Shown here: positions 1 through 7,805 of the stretch, piece by piece
How the letters are laid out: each line of letters starts with the position of its first letter
Position numbering within the stretch: the stretch's first letter is position 1
Virus record (IMG/VR): IMGVR_UViG_3300042350_001292
Span: 1 to 31,808 of that record
DNA: 31,808 bases
Origin: a virus
Reading direction: 5' to 3' (one strand)
Translations under genes and position numbers: made by a program
The notes under the pieces: model-generated
Told to the model about the DNA's origin: nothing
Seen by the model: only the letters and a program-made list of their open reading frames with translations
Database searches by the model: none

Positions 1-2
1 TA

Positions 3-2015
3 ATGCCTACTGCCGATATAACGGTAACCAGGACAGATACGACAAGTACTGGAACACAGCTTGCCAATACTAACGTAACCGTTACTAGAACCGACCAAGC
101 TTCAGGCGTAAGCACTAACGCATCTATTACTGTTGTTGGTAGCGCCAATGCCGGTCCACAGGGTCCTACTGGACCTACAGGACCACAAGGTATTCAGGGT
201 ATTACTGGACCTACAGGACCACAAGGTGTTACAGGACCACAAGGCATTCAAGGTGTTACAGGTCCTACCGGCATCCAAGGTCCCACGGGACCCACGGGCG
301 CTCAGGGTATTCAAGGTGTAACAGGACCGCAAGGCGTAACGGGTCCTACTGGTTCTCAAGGTCCAACTGGCCCTACTGGACCACAGGGTATTCAAGGCGT
401 AACGGGTCCTACTGGTCCCCAGGGAGAAACGGGACCTACGGGACCTATTGGTTTGACTGGTCCTACCGGCGCTCAAGGTCCCACTGGTACACAAGGTCCC
501 CAGGGAATCATTGGCAACACGGGCCCTATCGGACCTATTGGACCTACAGGACCTACGGGTGCTACAGGCGATACGGGACCCACAGGAGCGGCATCCACAG
601 TTACAGGCCCTACAGGCCCCACAGGCGCTACAGGTCCAACAGGAGCCGCCTCAACCGTTACAGGCCCAACTGGACCTACAGGACCACAAGGGCAGTCATC
701 CAGTTTCTACGAATATCTAATTGATACAAACACTACAAGCGGTAATCCTGGTACTGGTTTGTTGGCGTATAATAATGCGACACAAACATCTGCGACACAG
801 TTACAAATTAACCATATTGACCAAGATGGTTTTGACATTGACTTGTTTTTGGCTATTTTAAAACCGAACGACACTATTTATATTCAGGACTCTGCGAACT
901 CTGCGAACTTTCAAAGGTTTGTTGTGTCTAGTGCTGTTACTGATCACGTCAATTCTTGGATTGATGTTCCTGTTACTTATATTTCTTCCGGTGGTACTGG
1001 TGGTACTGGTTTCGCTGACGGTCTTGATGTTTTATTAGTCATTGCTAATATCGGCCCAACTGGTCCTACTGGTGCGACAGGTCCTACTGGCGCGGCTTCG
1101 ACTGTGACTGGTCCGACTGGTCCTGCGGGGGGTGCTGGACCTACAGGCCCCACAGGCCCTGCTTCTACCGTGGCCGGACCAACAGGACCTGCTGGAGCTA
1201 ATGGTGCTGATGGTGCAACGGGTCCTACAGGTGCTCAGGGGCCAACCGGTGCTCAAGGTATTCAGGGGATCCAAGGTAACGATGGTCCGACTGGTCCACA
1301 AGGTGCAACTGGTCCTACAGGTGCGACGGGTCCAACGGGTTCGACGGGTCCGACAGGAACAGTAACTCCTGCTGGAACCGTGCAAATGTATGCAGGTTCA
1401 ACTATCCCTACTGGCTGGTTGGCTTGTGACGGTACGGCAGTTGATCGAACGACATACGCTGATTTGTTTACTGCTATTGGTGTTACCTATGGCGCAGGTA
1501 ATGGTTCTACAACCTTCAACCTGCCTGATACTCGTAGTCGTATGCCTATTGGTGCAGGTACTGGTACTGGTTTAACGAACCGTGCTTTGGGTGTTGCTGG
1601 TGGTGGAGAAAACAAGACAATTAACTCTGCTAACTTACCGACACACACTCACGCTATTGACCATGACCACCCTGCTGCTACTAGCGGTACTGAGTCTGCC
1701 GACCATACACATAGCGGTAGCACAAGTGGCGTTAGTGCAAACCACTTACACGCTGTTGGTTTTAACTTTGTTGCACGTGCGGCAGGTTCTTCTGCTTTTG
1801 CTGGCTCGGATGGTACTTTTACATTTAGCATGAACTCAGGACTTCAAAGTGCCGACCATGGACACCCTTATACCACTGGTGGTCGCAGTGCTGCGCATAC
1901 TCACTCCACAGACTTGGCAAACTTTACTGGCTCCAGTGGTAACGGTGGATTTGCAAACAACCCACTAGATGTAGTAAACCCGTTCCTTGCTTTCAACTTC
2001 ATCATAAAGGTATAG
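3..2015 (+). CDS. Collagen-like tail fibre with phage tail collar domain
   Basis: Predicted structural fibre or receptor-binding protein of 670 residues. Residues 1-50 are Thr/Ser/Val-rich and could attach to the virion. About 51-230 are Gly-X-Y collagen-like repeats, rich in GPTGPQ and GPTGPTG. Residues 231-350 form a non-collagen domain, and 351-453 are a second Gly-X-Y stretch. A tail-collar-type domain follows at about 455-530 ([32 protein letters not shown]). The C-terminus has many H-x-H pairs and ends [12 protein letters not shown], as in collar-type fibres whose trimers can bind metal through HxH. The start overlaps the stop of an upstream gene (TAATG at 1-5), so translation is probably coupled. 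It is the longer of two collar-domain proteins here; the other ends at 6761. The fibre assignment is strong; receptor and exact position in the tail are unknown. Confidence 0.88.
   Translation: MPTADITVTRTDTTSTGTQLANTNVTVTRTDQASGVSTNASITVVGSANAGPQGPTGPTGPQGIQGITGPTGPQGVTGPQGIQGVTGPTGIQGPTGPTGAQGIQGVTGPQGVTGPTGSQGPTGPTGPQGIQGVTGPTGPQGETGPTGPIGLTGPTGAQGPTGTQGPQGIIGNTGPIGPIGPTGPTGATGDTGPTGAASTVTGPTGPTGATGPTGAASTVTGPTGPTGPQGQSSSFYEYLIDTNTTSGNPGTGLLAYNNATQTSATQLQINHIDQDGFDIDLFLAILKPNDTIYIQDSANSANFQRFVVSSAVTDHVNSWIDVPVTYISSGGTGGTGFADGLDVLLVIANIGPTGPTGATGPTGAASTVTGPTGPAGGAGPTGPTGPASTVAGPTGPAGANGADGATGPTGAQGPTGAQGIQGIQGNDGPTGPQGATGPTGATGPTGSTGPTGTVTPAGTVQMYAGSTIPTGWLACDGTAVDRTTYADLFTAIGVTYGAGNGSTTFNLPDTRSRMPIGAGTGTGLTNRALGVAGGGENKTINSANLPTHTHAIDHDHPAATSGTESADHTHSGSTSGVSANHLHAVGFNFVARAAGSSAFAGSDGTFTFSMNSGLQSADHGHPYTTGGRSAAHTHSTDLANFTGSSGNGGFANNPLDVVNPFLAFNFIIKV
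153..692 (+). repeat. Gly-X-Y collagen-like repeat tract 1
   Basis: In-frame 9-nt-based repeats (ggt-cct-act and variants) encode about 180 residues of Gly-X-Y, mostly [16 protein letters not shown] units. Third-base variants differ among units, so this is a protein-level repeat maintained by selection rather than a recent pure DNA expansion. Confidence 0.9.
1053..1361 (+). repeat. Gly-X-Y collagen-like repeat tract 2
   Basis: Second run of about 100 Gly-X-Y residues after a globular insert of about 120 residues in the same fibre gene. It leads directly into the tail collar domain. Repeat units resemble those of tract 1, including the shared [12 protein letters not shown] block, which suggests internal duplication of the shaft. 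Confidence 0.88.
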
Positions 2016-2017
2016 CA

Positions 2018-2443
2018 ATGAGATTTGCATTAAAAAAAACACCGATACATAAGTTTCCTATGGGGAATGGTCCTGCCGAAACACCCGAAGAATTAATGCA
2101 CGCATTAAAAAGTATAAGAGGATGGATGTTAACAGAATCCGATTGGACACAAACAATGGATTCACCATTACCTGAAGATGTTAAGCAGGCTTGGCGGGAA
2201 TGGCGACAAGAACTTCGTGACATAACAACGTTAATTAATGTTGATAATGTTCAAGATTGGTTTGAAGTTTCAGATCCTCCTATTGTTGGTCGCCCTGATG
2301 CGTGGAACAGTTGGGAGTATGAGCAATACAATGTTTTGTATTCCATTTTTGAAGATTTGTCTAAAGAAACTGAAGCACAAATTCTTTATCAGGAACAACA
2401 AGCAGAGCAAGCACGACTGCACAATCACGGTCACACGCATTAA
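2018..2443 (+). CDS. Phage tail assembly chaperone-like protein
   Basis: 141 residues. Residues about 33-70 match the pattern of the Phage_tail_APC family: an arginine, then LTESDWTQTMDSPLPE, a tryptophan-containing helix and ELRDI. In fibre operons this domain is found on proteins thought to help fold or attach fibres. The C-terminus is Gln/Glu-rich and ends with HNHGHTH. It begins two bases after the collagen-fibre stop with an AAAGG ribosome-binding site, so it is probably co-translated with the fibre and acts on it. The family link is recognised from the SDWTQ...RDI signature; the client protein is inferred from position. Confidence 0.68.
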   Translation: MRFALKKTPIHKFPMGNGPAETPEELMHALKSIRGWMLTESDWTQTMDSPLPEDVKQAWREWRQELRDITTLINVDNVQDWFEVSDPPIVGRPDAWNSWEYEQYNVLYSIFEDLSKETEAQILYQEQQAEQARLHNHGHTH

Positions 2444-2464
2444 ATATTAAAGAAAAGAGGGGCA

Positions 2465-3508
2465 ATGAAAATAGCTGTAGCAACCATCGCTAAAAACGAA
2501 GAACAGTTCGTAGAACGATGGGCTATATCTTCTGCTGAGGCTGATTACCGGTTTATTTTAGACACGGGTTCAACTGACAAAACCGTTGAGGAAGCAACGC
2601 GATATGGTGTTGATTGCGCAAAAAAAGAGTTTACCCCGTGGCGGTTTGACCACGCCCGCAACCACGCCATAAGTCTCATCCCCAACGACATTGACTATGT
2701 GATATGGCTAGACATGGATGAGATTCTGCAACCAGGCTGGCGACAAGCACTCGAATCCATCCCGCCAAACATCACACGACCCCGCTACAAATATGTATGG
2801 TCATGGAACGATGACGGTACGGAAGGTCTTGTGTATGGTGGCGACAAAATCCACGCCCGCCACGGCTACACATGGAAACACCCAGTCCATGAAGTCCTGA
2901 AACACCAAGGCATAGAAACCCAACATTGGGTTGATGGGTTAGAAATCCATCATCATCCCGACTCGTCAAAGTCTCGAAGCCAATACCTCCCGTTATTAAA
3001 GCTCGCTGTGGAGGAAGACCCTGCGGATGATCGCAACCAGTTCTACTTAGCACGGGAACTGTACTTCCACGCCGATTACGGGCTGGCTCAATACCATTTT
3101 AGCCAACACCTAAAACTATCTCGTTGGAACCCTGAACGGGCTGCTTCGCACCGATACATGGCAAAGATACGACCTGACGCTGCCGAACACCACCTGTACC
3201 TTGCGGTTGCTGAAACTCCGAACCGTAGGGAACCTTGGGTTGAACTAGCTCAGTTGTATTACAACCGGCAGGACTGGGCACGTTGCAGGTCGGCTTGTGA
3301 GATGGCCCTCATTATTACAGAAAAACCATTGGATTATCTTTGTGAGGCTTTTGCTTGGGGCTCTACCCCCTATGACCTTATGGCCTTATCATGCTACAAT
3401 TTAGGCGACTATAAAGCAGCGTTGGATTACGGGGTAAAAGCTTTAGAAATCAGCCCTACAGATGATCGCTTGCGACGTAATTTAGATTGGTATAAGATTG
3501 CAGCATGA
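2465..3508 (+). CDS. Family 2-type glycosyltransferase with C-terminal TPR-like repeats
   Basis: 347 residues. The N-terminus (MKIAVATIAKNEE) is the typical first strand of a GT-A fold. LDTGSTDKT at about 32-40 is the nucleotide-sugar loop, and LDMDE at 82-86 provides the DxD metal site (D83, D85). Residues about 195-335 form TPR-like helix pairs (YNRQDWARCRSACEMAL, YNLGDYKAALDYGVKALEISP). The protein resembles the bacterial and phage group of small GT2 enzymes fused to TPRs. No transmembrane segment is visible, so it should act in the cytoplasm. It has a good ribosome-binding site (AGAGGGG) and lies inside the tail operon between the fibre chaperone and the adaptor. This placement suggests it glycosylates a virion protein or host surface precursors, but the substrate cannot be read from sequence. 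Confidence 0.82.
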   Translation: MKIAVATIAKNEEQFVERWAISSAEADYRFILDTGSTDKTVEEATRYGVDCAKKEFTPWRFDHARNHAISLIPNDIDYVIWLDMDEILQPGWRQALESIPPNITRPRYKYVWSWNDDGTEGLVYGGDKIHARHGYTWKHPVHEVLKHQGIETQHWVDGLEIHHHPDSSKSRSQYLPLLKLAVEEDPADDRNQFYLARELYFHADYGLAQYHFSQHLKLSRWNPERAASHRYMAKIRPDAAEHHLYLAVAETPNRREPWVELAQLYYNRQDWARCRSACEMALIITEKPLDYLCEAFAWGSTPYDLMALSCYNLGDYKAALDYGVKALEISPTDDRLRRNLDWYKIAA

Positions 3509-4119
3509 ACAGAGGCGAACTCAGATCAGCCGTTAAAGAGCGTTTGGCTATCCCCTCTATTGGCGACGGTCTACTTCCCGACTCTACAATCAATAGTCTT
3601 ATCAACCGTTCATTGGCAACTATCTCGGCTACTAAAGAATGGCCTTGGTTGCTGGACACCTACAACATGAACTTTGTTGCAGGAAGCGCCACGATCCCTA
3701 ATGACTTTGTACGGGCCCGCCAGCTGGTCATTGAAGGGCTCCCTGTCCTCTGGGTACAGCTCGAAGATTTCCTAATGCCAGATCGCCGTATGGCCACCTT
3801 TGCGTGGACCATTATTGGCAACAGGGCTCGCTTGGATCCTGTACCAACCACAGACCAAGATGGTGTCCTCTACTACTACCGTAGCGAACCTGAACTGCTT
3901 AGTGATTATTCTACACCTCTGATGCCAGCACTGCATCACCCATTGATCGTGGCCCATACTGCTTACCTGGCTGCAATGGTACGCCAAGACGAGGGAAGGG
4001 CTGCAGTATACCAAGCTGAATATCAGTCAATTCTCAATACTATGCGAGATGACTTGAAGCAGAACACATCGAGGCGTATTCGTTTTGATAGTGGGTACCA
4101 GTACGCAGCGTGGTCGTAA
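3505..4119 (+). CDS. Podovirus head-tail adaptor-like protein
   Basis: 204 residues. The N-terminal region (RSAVKERLAIPS, then NSLINRSLATISATKEWPWL) follows the pattern of phage adaptor proteins of the gp4/gp11 type: a helical region, a conserved tryptophan stretch, then a beta insertion and C-terminal helices (HHPLIVAHTAYLAAMVRQDE). Such proteins sit between the portal ring and the tail nozzle in podoviruses. The gene overlaps the glycosyltransferase stop by ATGA and directly abuts the nozzle-like gene, the usual adaptor-nozzle order. Function is inferred from this weak similarity plus order; a generic virion protein is the alternative. Confidence 0.6.
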   Translation: MNRGELRSAVKERLAIPSIGDGLLPDSTINSLINRSLATISATKEWPWLLDTYNMNFVAGSATIPNDFVRARQLVIEGLPVLWVQLEDFLMPDRRMATFAWTIIGNRARLDPVPTTDQDGVLYYYRSEPELLSDYSTPLMPALHHPLIVAHTAYLAAMVRQDEGRAAVYQAEYQSILNTMRDDLKQNTSRRIRFDSGYQYAAWS

Positions 4120-5772
4120 ATGGCTGCCTTTTTCTTTGAATGGAAAGACTTTAAGGGTGGCTATTATGTTGGTCCATCTGACACCCTACAGCCTCCAAAC
4201 ACATGGACAGGCTATGACGTTACTATCGCAGATGATGACGCCGCCCTCATACCCACCTATGGCGAAATAGATGTTGAGCTTACAGGAACAAACACTTCTA
4301 ACGGATCAATAGTCGCACCAAACACCAACACAACCTGGAGTGATGCTACCTATCTTAACGATTATGTAGTTTTGGTTGGTCGTTCGTCTGGCGCTGCTCG
4401 GGTTTATTTTGCACAGATTTCTAGTGGTATTGTAACAACCGTTGCTTTGCCTACTGCTGGCACAACTCCTGGTAGCGCCCCTATTTTAATCCCAGCCGGA
4501 AATGACGTCATCGCTTATGTTGTTATTGGTAACGGCAACATTTACAAGGTTACAAGAAGCTCGGGGTCAGTAACCACAATCACTCCAGCAGGATCTCCTG
4601 GTATCAACTTCACAGGGTTGGCTCTTTGGAACGCAAGAATGTTGGCGTGGGGATCTGGCTCAGATACCTTCATGTTCTCCAACGCTTTAGATTTTGACAC
4701 AGCCTGGCCGAGTCTGAACTTTATTTCAGTTGGCTACGCTAACGATGGGATCTCTTATCTTGTACCGCGCAACCTTGACGTAATGATTGTTAAACCGTCT
4801 GGCTGGTACTCCCTTACAGGTGTTCTTGGGGCAAATGCTTCCATCAGACAGCTAAACGACACCCTAGGCATAGTGTCCACCGATCCCGTTGCCCAGCACA
4901 ATAACGTTGTTTATTTCATGTCTAGTACAGGCTTTGAAAACTATTCAGTAAACCTCATGGCTATTTCTGGGCAAAATGTTGATGTTGCTGCATATAACAG
5001 GTTTGGTCTTTCTAGCACCAGAACAGATATTGCTAAAACCAACATGGGGTATTTGGCGGCCACTGTTAGTTATATCGGTGGTCTTGGTTCTACACCTGAC
5101 GATTCCCAAGCAGGCGCAACCATTTACCTACTTAATGCTATGGGTCGTTGGCAGGTTATTAACGTATTCCAAACCTCTACGGTTACCCAAAACCTTAGGT
5201 ATTCTATGGCTCGTGGTCAGCTTTCTCGGTACGGAAACGCCCAGGATAAGAACCTTTACTTGATCGAAACATCCTCAGGTTCCACCGACAATACTGCCAA
5301 GATTATTAAAATCAGGCCCAACAGCATTGAGCCTGGCAAGAAAACAGACATGCTTACTCAGACTGTGACCGATGATCCAAACACAGCAACAGTCAAGCTT
5401 TCGGATATAGATTCAAAAATACCTACGATGATCCGTCGTGTATATGTAGAAGCAGAGCTTATTCAGTTCCCGTTGTCCAACCCAGACTTCTATCCATATA
5501 CCGGTAATGCAACAATGCGGGTCAAGGTAGACAATAAGTCTGTAGAGGATATACCTTACAGCATTTCTACTGGAGACGCTACAAGTGGTTATTCTCCTAC
5601 TTACAGTTTTTCTTATTCCTCGTTCACCACATCGCCTTCTAAGATTTCAACACAAAGAAGAATCCTTAGATTCAATGTCGACAATGCTTCATTTGGCTAT
5701 AACAACCAAATCGAAATTCAATTCGCTGGATTTAGAATTAAAAGAGTTTGGGTAGAAGGAGATACCCGATGA
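4120..5772 (+). CDS. Tail nozzle-like (tail tubular protein B-type) beta-propeller protein
   Basis: 550 residues, beta-rich throughout. Residues about 165-235 carry the hallmark seen in podovirus nozzle proteins: LALWNARMLAWGSGSDTFMFS, then FDTAWPSLNFISVG, then an NDGISYLVPRN turn and a VIVKPSGWYSLTG strand. Later blocks (STGFENYSVN, NAMGRWQVINVF, KNLYLIETSSG) look like further propeller blades. Nozzle proteins extend the tail beyond the adaptor and gate DNA exit. It starts one base after the adaptor stop (TAAATG), which supports co-translation and stoichiometric assembly. The size is typical of smaller nozzle proteins (about 500-800 residues). Confidence is moderate because these proteins diverge strongly. 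Confidence 0.62.
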   Translation: MAAFFFEWKDFKGGYYVGPSDTLQPPNTWTGYDVTIADDDAALIPTYGEIDVELTGTNTSNGSIVAPNTNTTWSDATYLNDYVVLVGRSSGAARVYFAQISSGIVTTVALPTAGTTPGSAPILIPAGNDVIAYVVIGNGNIYKVTRSSGSVTTITPAGSPGINFTGLALWNARMLAWGSGSDTFMFSNALDFDTAWPSLNFISVGYANDGISYLVPRNLDVMIVKPSGWYSLTGVLGANASIRQLNDTLGIVSTDPVAQHNNVVYFMSSTGFENYSVNLMAISGQNVDVAAYNRFGLSSTRTDIAKTNMGYLAATVSYIGGLGSTPDDSQAGATIYLLNAMGRWQVINVFQTSTVTQNLRYSMARGQLSRYGNAQDKNLYLIETSSGSTDNTAKIIKIRPNSIEPGKKTDMLTQTVTDDPNTATVKLSDIDSKIPTMIRRVYVEAELIQFPLSNPDFYPYTGNATMRVKVDNKSVEDIPYSISTGDATSGYSPTYSFSYSSFTTSPSKISTQRRILRFNVDNASFGYNNQIEIQFAGFRIKRVWVEGDTR

Positions 5773-6761
5773 CAGTTAAGTTTGGAGATCCTTCTTCTGG
5801 TAATCCTTTTGGAGCATCTTCGGTAGGTGGTAATGGTTCTTTATCTTTTACATGGGAACACCCAGTTGCTTGGACCCAGCTTAGAAAGTATTTTGAAAAG
5901 TCGGTAGGCGAAGAAGAATCCAAGAAACTTATTTCTATTTTGGAATCAAACGCCAAATCGTTAGAGGATTTTCTTGATGTTGCGTATTTGAAAGCTGACG
6001 GTGGGACAGTTTTTGGAAAAGCTAACTTTAGTGGTGAAGTTAACATATCTGGCTATGTCAACGTCCCCCCTCCTGGTGCTATTGTTCAATGGGCTGGTGC
6101 CAACACATCAGTAGCACCTCTTGGCTGGTTGATAGCCAACGGGGCCCAGGTTTTAATTTCCCAATACACAAATCTTTACAACATTCTTACTAACAGTGGG
6201 ACTACATTTCCTTATGGGGCGAATACCAATGGTAGCGGGGGAGCTGGATCGACACACTTTAGACTTCCAAACCTAACTGGTCGAGTGCCTGTAGGTATTG
6301 ACGCTGGACAAACGGAATTTGACACCATGGGCGAAACGGGTGGTGCAAAAACACACACCCTCTCTACAACCGAAATGCCTGCTCACTCTCACACTCAACA
6401 GGGGTTGTTCGGCACAGACAATCAAAACTTAGACCACTTTCACTCCGGCACAACTGCCAGCGCAGGTTCTCATAGCCACTCGATAGAGATCCGTGGCAAC
6501 ACTTCTCAAGCACATGGTCACTTAAGCACTACTGCTAACGAGGCGGCAGGTACACCAAACCCGTCAACAGGGTCAGCTGCTACTCGTTCAGGAATTGTTA
6601 ATAGTGCCGGAAGCCATGACCACTTTTTCAATACTAATGGAACTTCTAATACACACGCGCACGGATTTACACTTAGTGGCAATACGACTGATACTGGCGG
6701 TGGCGCTGCCCACAACAACCTACAACCATACATAGTATTAAACTACATAATTAAACACTGA
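5769..6761 (+). CDS. Short tail fibre with phage tail collar domain
   Basis: 330 residues from ATG 5769. A TTG 21 bases upstream would be in frame, but AGAAGGAGA at 5754-5762 and the ATGA overlap with the nozzle stop favour the ATG. Residues about 35-70 may form a helical attachment region. A collar domain follows at about 98-190: PPPGAIVQWAG, GWLIANGAQ, FRLPNLTGRVPVG, then GETGGAKTHTLSTTEMPAHSH. The C-terminal half has many H-x-H pairs and ends with YIVLNYIIKH. It parallels the C-terminus of the collagen-like fibre, suggesting the two share a common origin and assembly chemistry. It probably contacts the host surface or plugs the tail tip. It is the last gene before the lysis cassette. Confidence 0.84.
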   Translation: MTVKFGDPSSGNPFGASSVGGNGSLSFTWEHPVAWTQLRKYFEKSVGEEESKKLISILESNAKSLEDFLDVAYLKADGGTVFGKANFSGEVNISGYVNVPPPGAIVQWAGANTSVAPLGWLIANGAQVLISQYTNLYNILTNSGTTFPYGANTNGSGGAGSTHFRLPNLTGRVPVGIDAGQTEFDTMGETGGAKTHTLSTTEMPAHSHTQQGLFGTDNQNLDHFHSGTTASAGSHSHSIEIRGNTSQAHGHLSTTANEAAGTPNPSTGSAATRSGIVNSAGSHDHFFNTNGTSNTHAHGFTLSGNTTDTGGGAAHNNLQPYIVLNYIIKH

Positions 6762-6787
6762 CCAGCCTAGCGAACTTGGTATCTTTG

Positions 6788-6796
6788 TGCCATAAT
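6788..6796 (+). promoter_or_regulatory. Extended -10 promoter of the lysis cassette (TG-C-CATAAT)
   Basis: TGC followed by CATAAT (6791-6796) lies in the 41-base gap after the collar gene. No -35 match is visible at the right distance, consistent with an extended -10 promoter. Only six bases separate the hexamer from ATG 6803, so transcription may start at or next to the start codon, giving a leaderless mRNA. Confidence 0.5.
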
Positions 6797-6802
6797 CAAG
6801 GT

Positions 6803-7042
6803 ATGAATGTCAAAAAGTTTCTCATCCAGCTAGGAGCAACCTTTGTATCGGCGGCTTTGGGTAACCTCGGTATGGCTCAAGTTCTTGGAGTAGAGGAATG
6901 GAAAGCTGCCGTAATGAGCGGTGGATATGTTGTTCTGGAAGTTATCCGCAAGCTGGCTATTGCCTTGCGAGATGGATCTTTGACTGAGGAAGAAACCTCA
7001 GACCTTTTCGTAGCTATTGAACTAGACGGGGACGCAAAATGA
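6803..7042 (+). CDS. Holin-like small membrane protein
   Basis: 79 residues from ATG 6803; an in-frame TTG at 6776 lies upstream of the predicted promoter and is less likely. There are two hydrophobic stretches: about 7-30 (FLIQLGATFVSAALGNLGMA) and about 38-58 (AAVMSGGYVVLEVIRKLAIAL). An acidic tail follows (TEEETSDLFVAIELDGDAK). Size, two possible membrane spans and a position immediately before the endolysin suggest a class II-type holin that times lysis by permeabilising the inner membrane. The stop overlaps the endolysin start (ATGA). The sequence itself is not one I can place in a named holin family; the role is inferred. Confidence 0.55.
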   Translation: MNVKKFLIQLGATFVSAALGNLGMAQVLGVEEWKAAVMSGGYVVLEVIRKLAIALRDGSLTEEETSDLFVAIELDGDAK

Positions 7043-7587
7043 AATACAAGGTTCAACGAGTAGTTCCCCCCAAGGACCTCAGAAACACTGAAAATGGAAA
7101 GCTCCCTCAATCGGTTCTGAAGCAGATCGAAGGCGGGCACCTACACCACCTAGCCGCAGACGCTTGGAATGCTATGGTCGCAGCAGGGGCACGGCGGGGG
7201 ATCGCCCTTAAGCCCATTAGCCGTTGGGATACCTACCGACCATACGAACGACAGGAGTCCTTGTTTTATGCTCGCTACCAAACTAAAAAACGTATTACTC
7301 GGGTTACTCGGTCTTGGCAAGGCAAAACCTGGTACCTTAAAAAAGGGGTCGCTCCAGCTGCAGTACCAGGAACCTCGAACCACGGGTGGGGTTTGGCAAT
7401 TGACGTGGCGAACGCCTCGGGATCCACACTCCGCTGGCTGAACGACAACGCACATAAATTTGGTTTTTCATGGGAAGTTGAAAGCGGTCCTAATGCCGAA
7501 GCCTGGCATATCCGCTACCACGCAGGAGACAATATCCCGTCTAAAGTTCAGGAGTACCTGGACCTAACCAAGCCTAAGGCCCCATAA
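7039..7587 (+). CDS. Endolysin, M15-family D-Ala-D-Ala/L,D-type peptidase
   Basis: 182 residues. It cleaves peptide stems of peptidoglycan at lysis. The zinc-peptidase M15 core is clear: TYRPYERQESLFYARY, then PGTSNHGWGLAIDV with zinc ligands H115 and D122, then EAWHIRY with the likely catalytic E154 and third ligand H157. No signal peptide is present, so export to the wall would need a holin, supplied by the neighbouring small membrane proteins. No separate wall-binding domain is visible; residues 1-50 are a short helical lead. It overlaps the upstream gene by ATGA and the downstream gene by TAATG. Exact bond specificity (D-Ala-D-Ala versus L-Ala-D-Glu) cannot be read. Confidence 0.9.
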   Translation: MKYKVQRVVPPKDLRNTENGKLPQSVLKQIEGGHLHHLAADAWNAMVAAGARRGIALKPISRWDTYRPYERQESLFYARYQTKKRITRVTRSWQGKTWYLKKGVAPAAVPGTSNHGWGLAIDVANASGSTLRWLNDNAHKFGFSWEVESGPNAEAWHIRYHAGDNIPSKVQEYLDLTKPKAP

Positions 7588-7805
7588 TGGATGCGGCATG
7601 GGCTGTAGTTGTGTCGGCCCTTATATCAGGACCTCTTATGTGGTTACTATATAGACTAGACAAACGCAACACCCAACAGCACGGAGAATCTGTTAATATA
7701 CTAAAATCGGTACAGGAAGACGTAAAAGACGTAAAAGATATGCAGGTCTGGATGGACCTAAAGCTCGATAAGCACATTAAAGAGGATCATGCCAGCAACA
7801 GTTGA
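7587..7805 (+). CDS. Single-TM coiled-coil protein, second holin candidate
   Basis: 72 residues. Residues about 4-22 form one transmembrane helix (AWAVVVSALISGPLMWLL), followed by a charged helix with heptad-like spacing (ILKSVQEDVKDVKDMQVWMDLKLDKHI). This layout resembles small one-TM lysis or holin-associated proteins that follow endolysins in phages of Gram-positive hosts. It starts in a TAATG overlap with the endolysin and itself overlaps the next gene by 17 bases. It could be a holin, antiholin or holin partner of the two-TM protein at 6803-7042; sequence alone does not decide. Confidence 0.55.
   Translation: MDAAWAVVVSALISGPLMWLLYRLDKRNTQQHGESVNILKSVQEDVKDVKDMQVWMDLKLDKHIKEDHASNS

Noticed and set aside
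102-494. Long minus-strand frame opposite the collagen repeats
   Set aside because: The product is a Ser/Arg/Thr/Leu repeat produced by reading Gly-X-Y codons in reverse; it is a by-product of the repeat.
5748-5768. TTG start for the short collar fibre
   Set aside because: AGAAGGAGA fits the downstream ATG 5769, which also makes the standard ATGA overlap with the nozzle gene.
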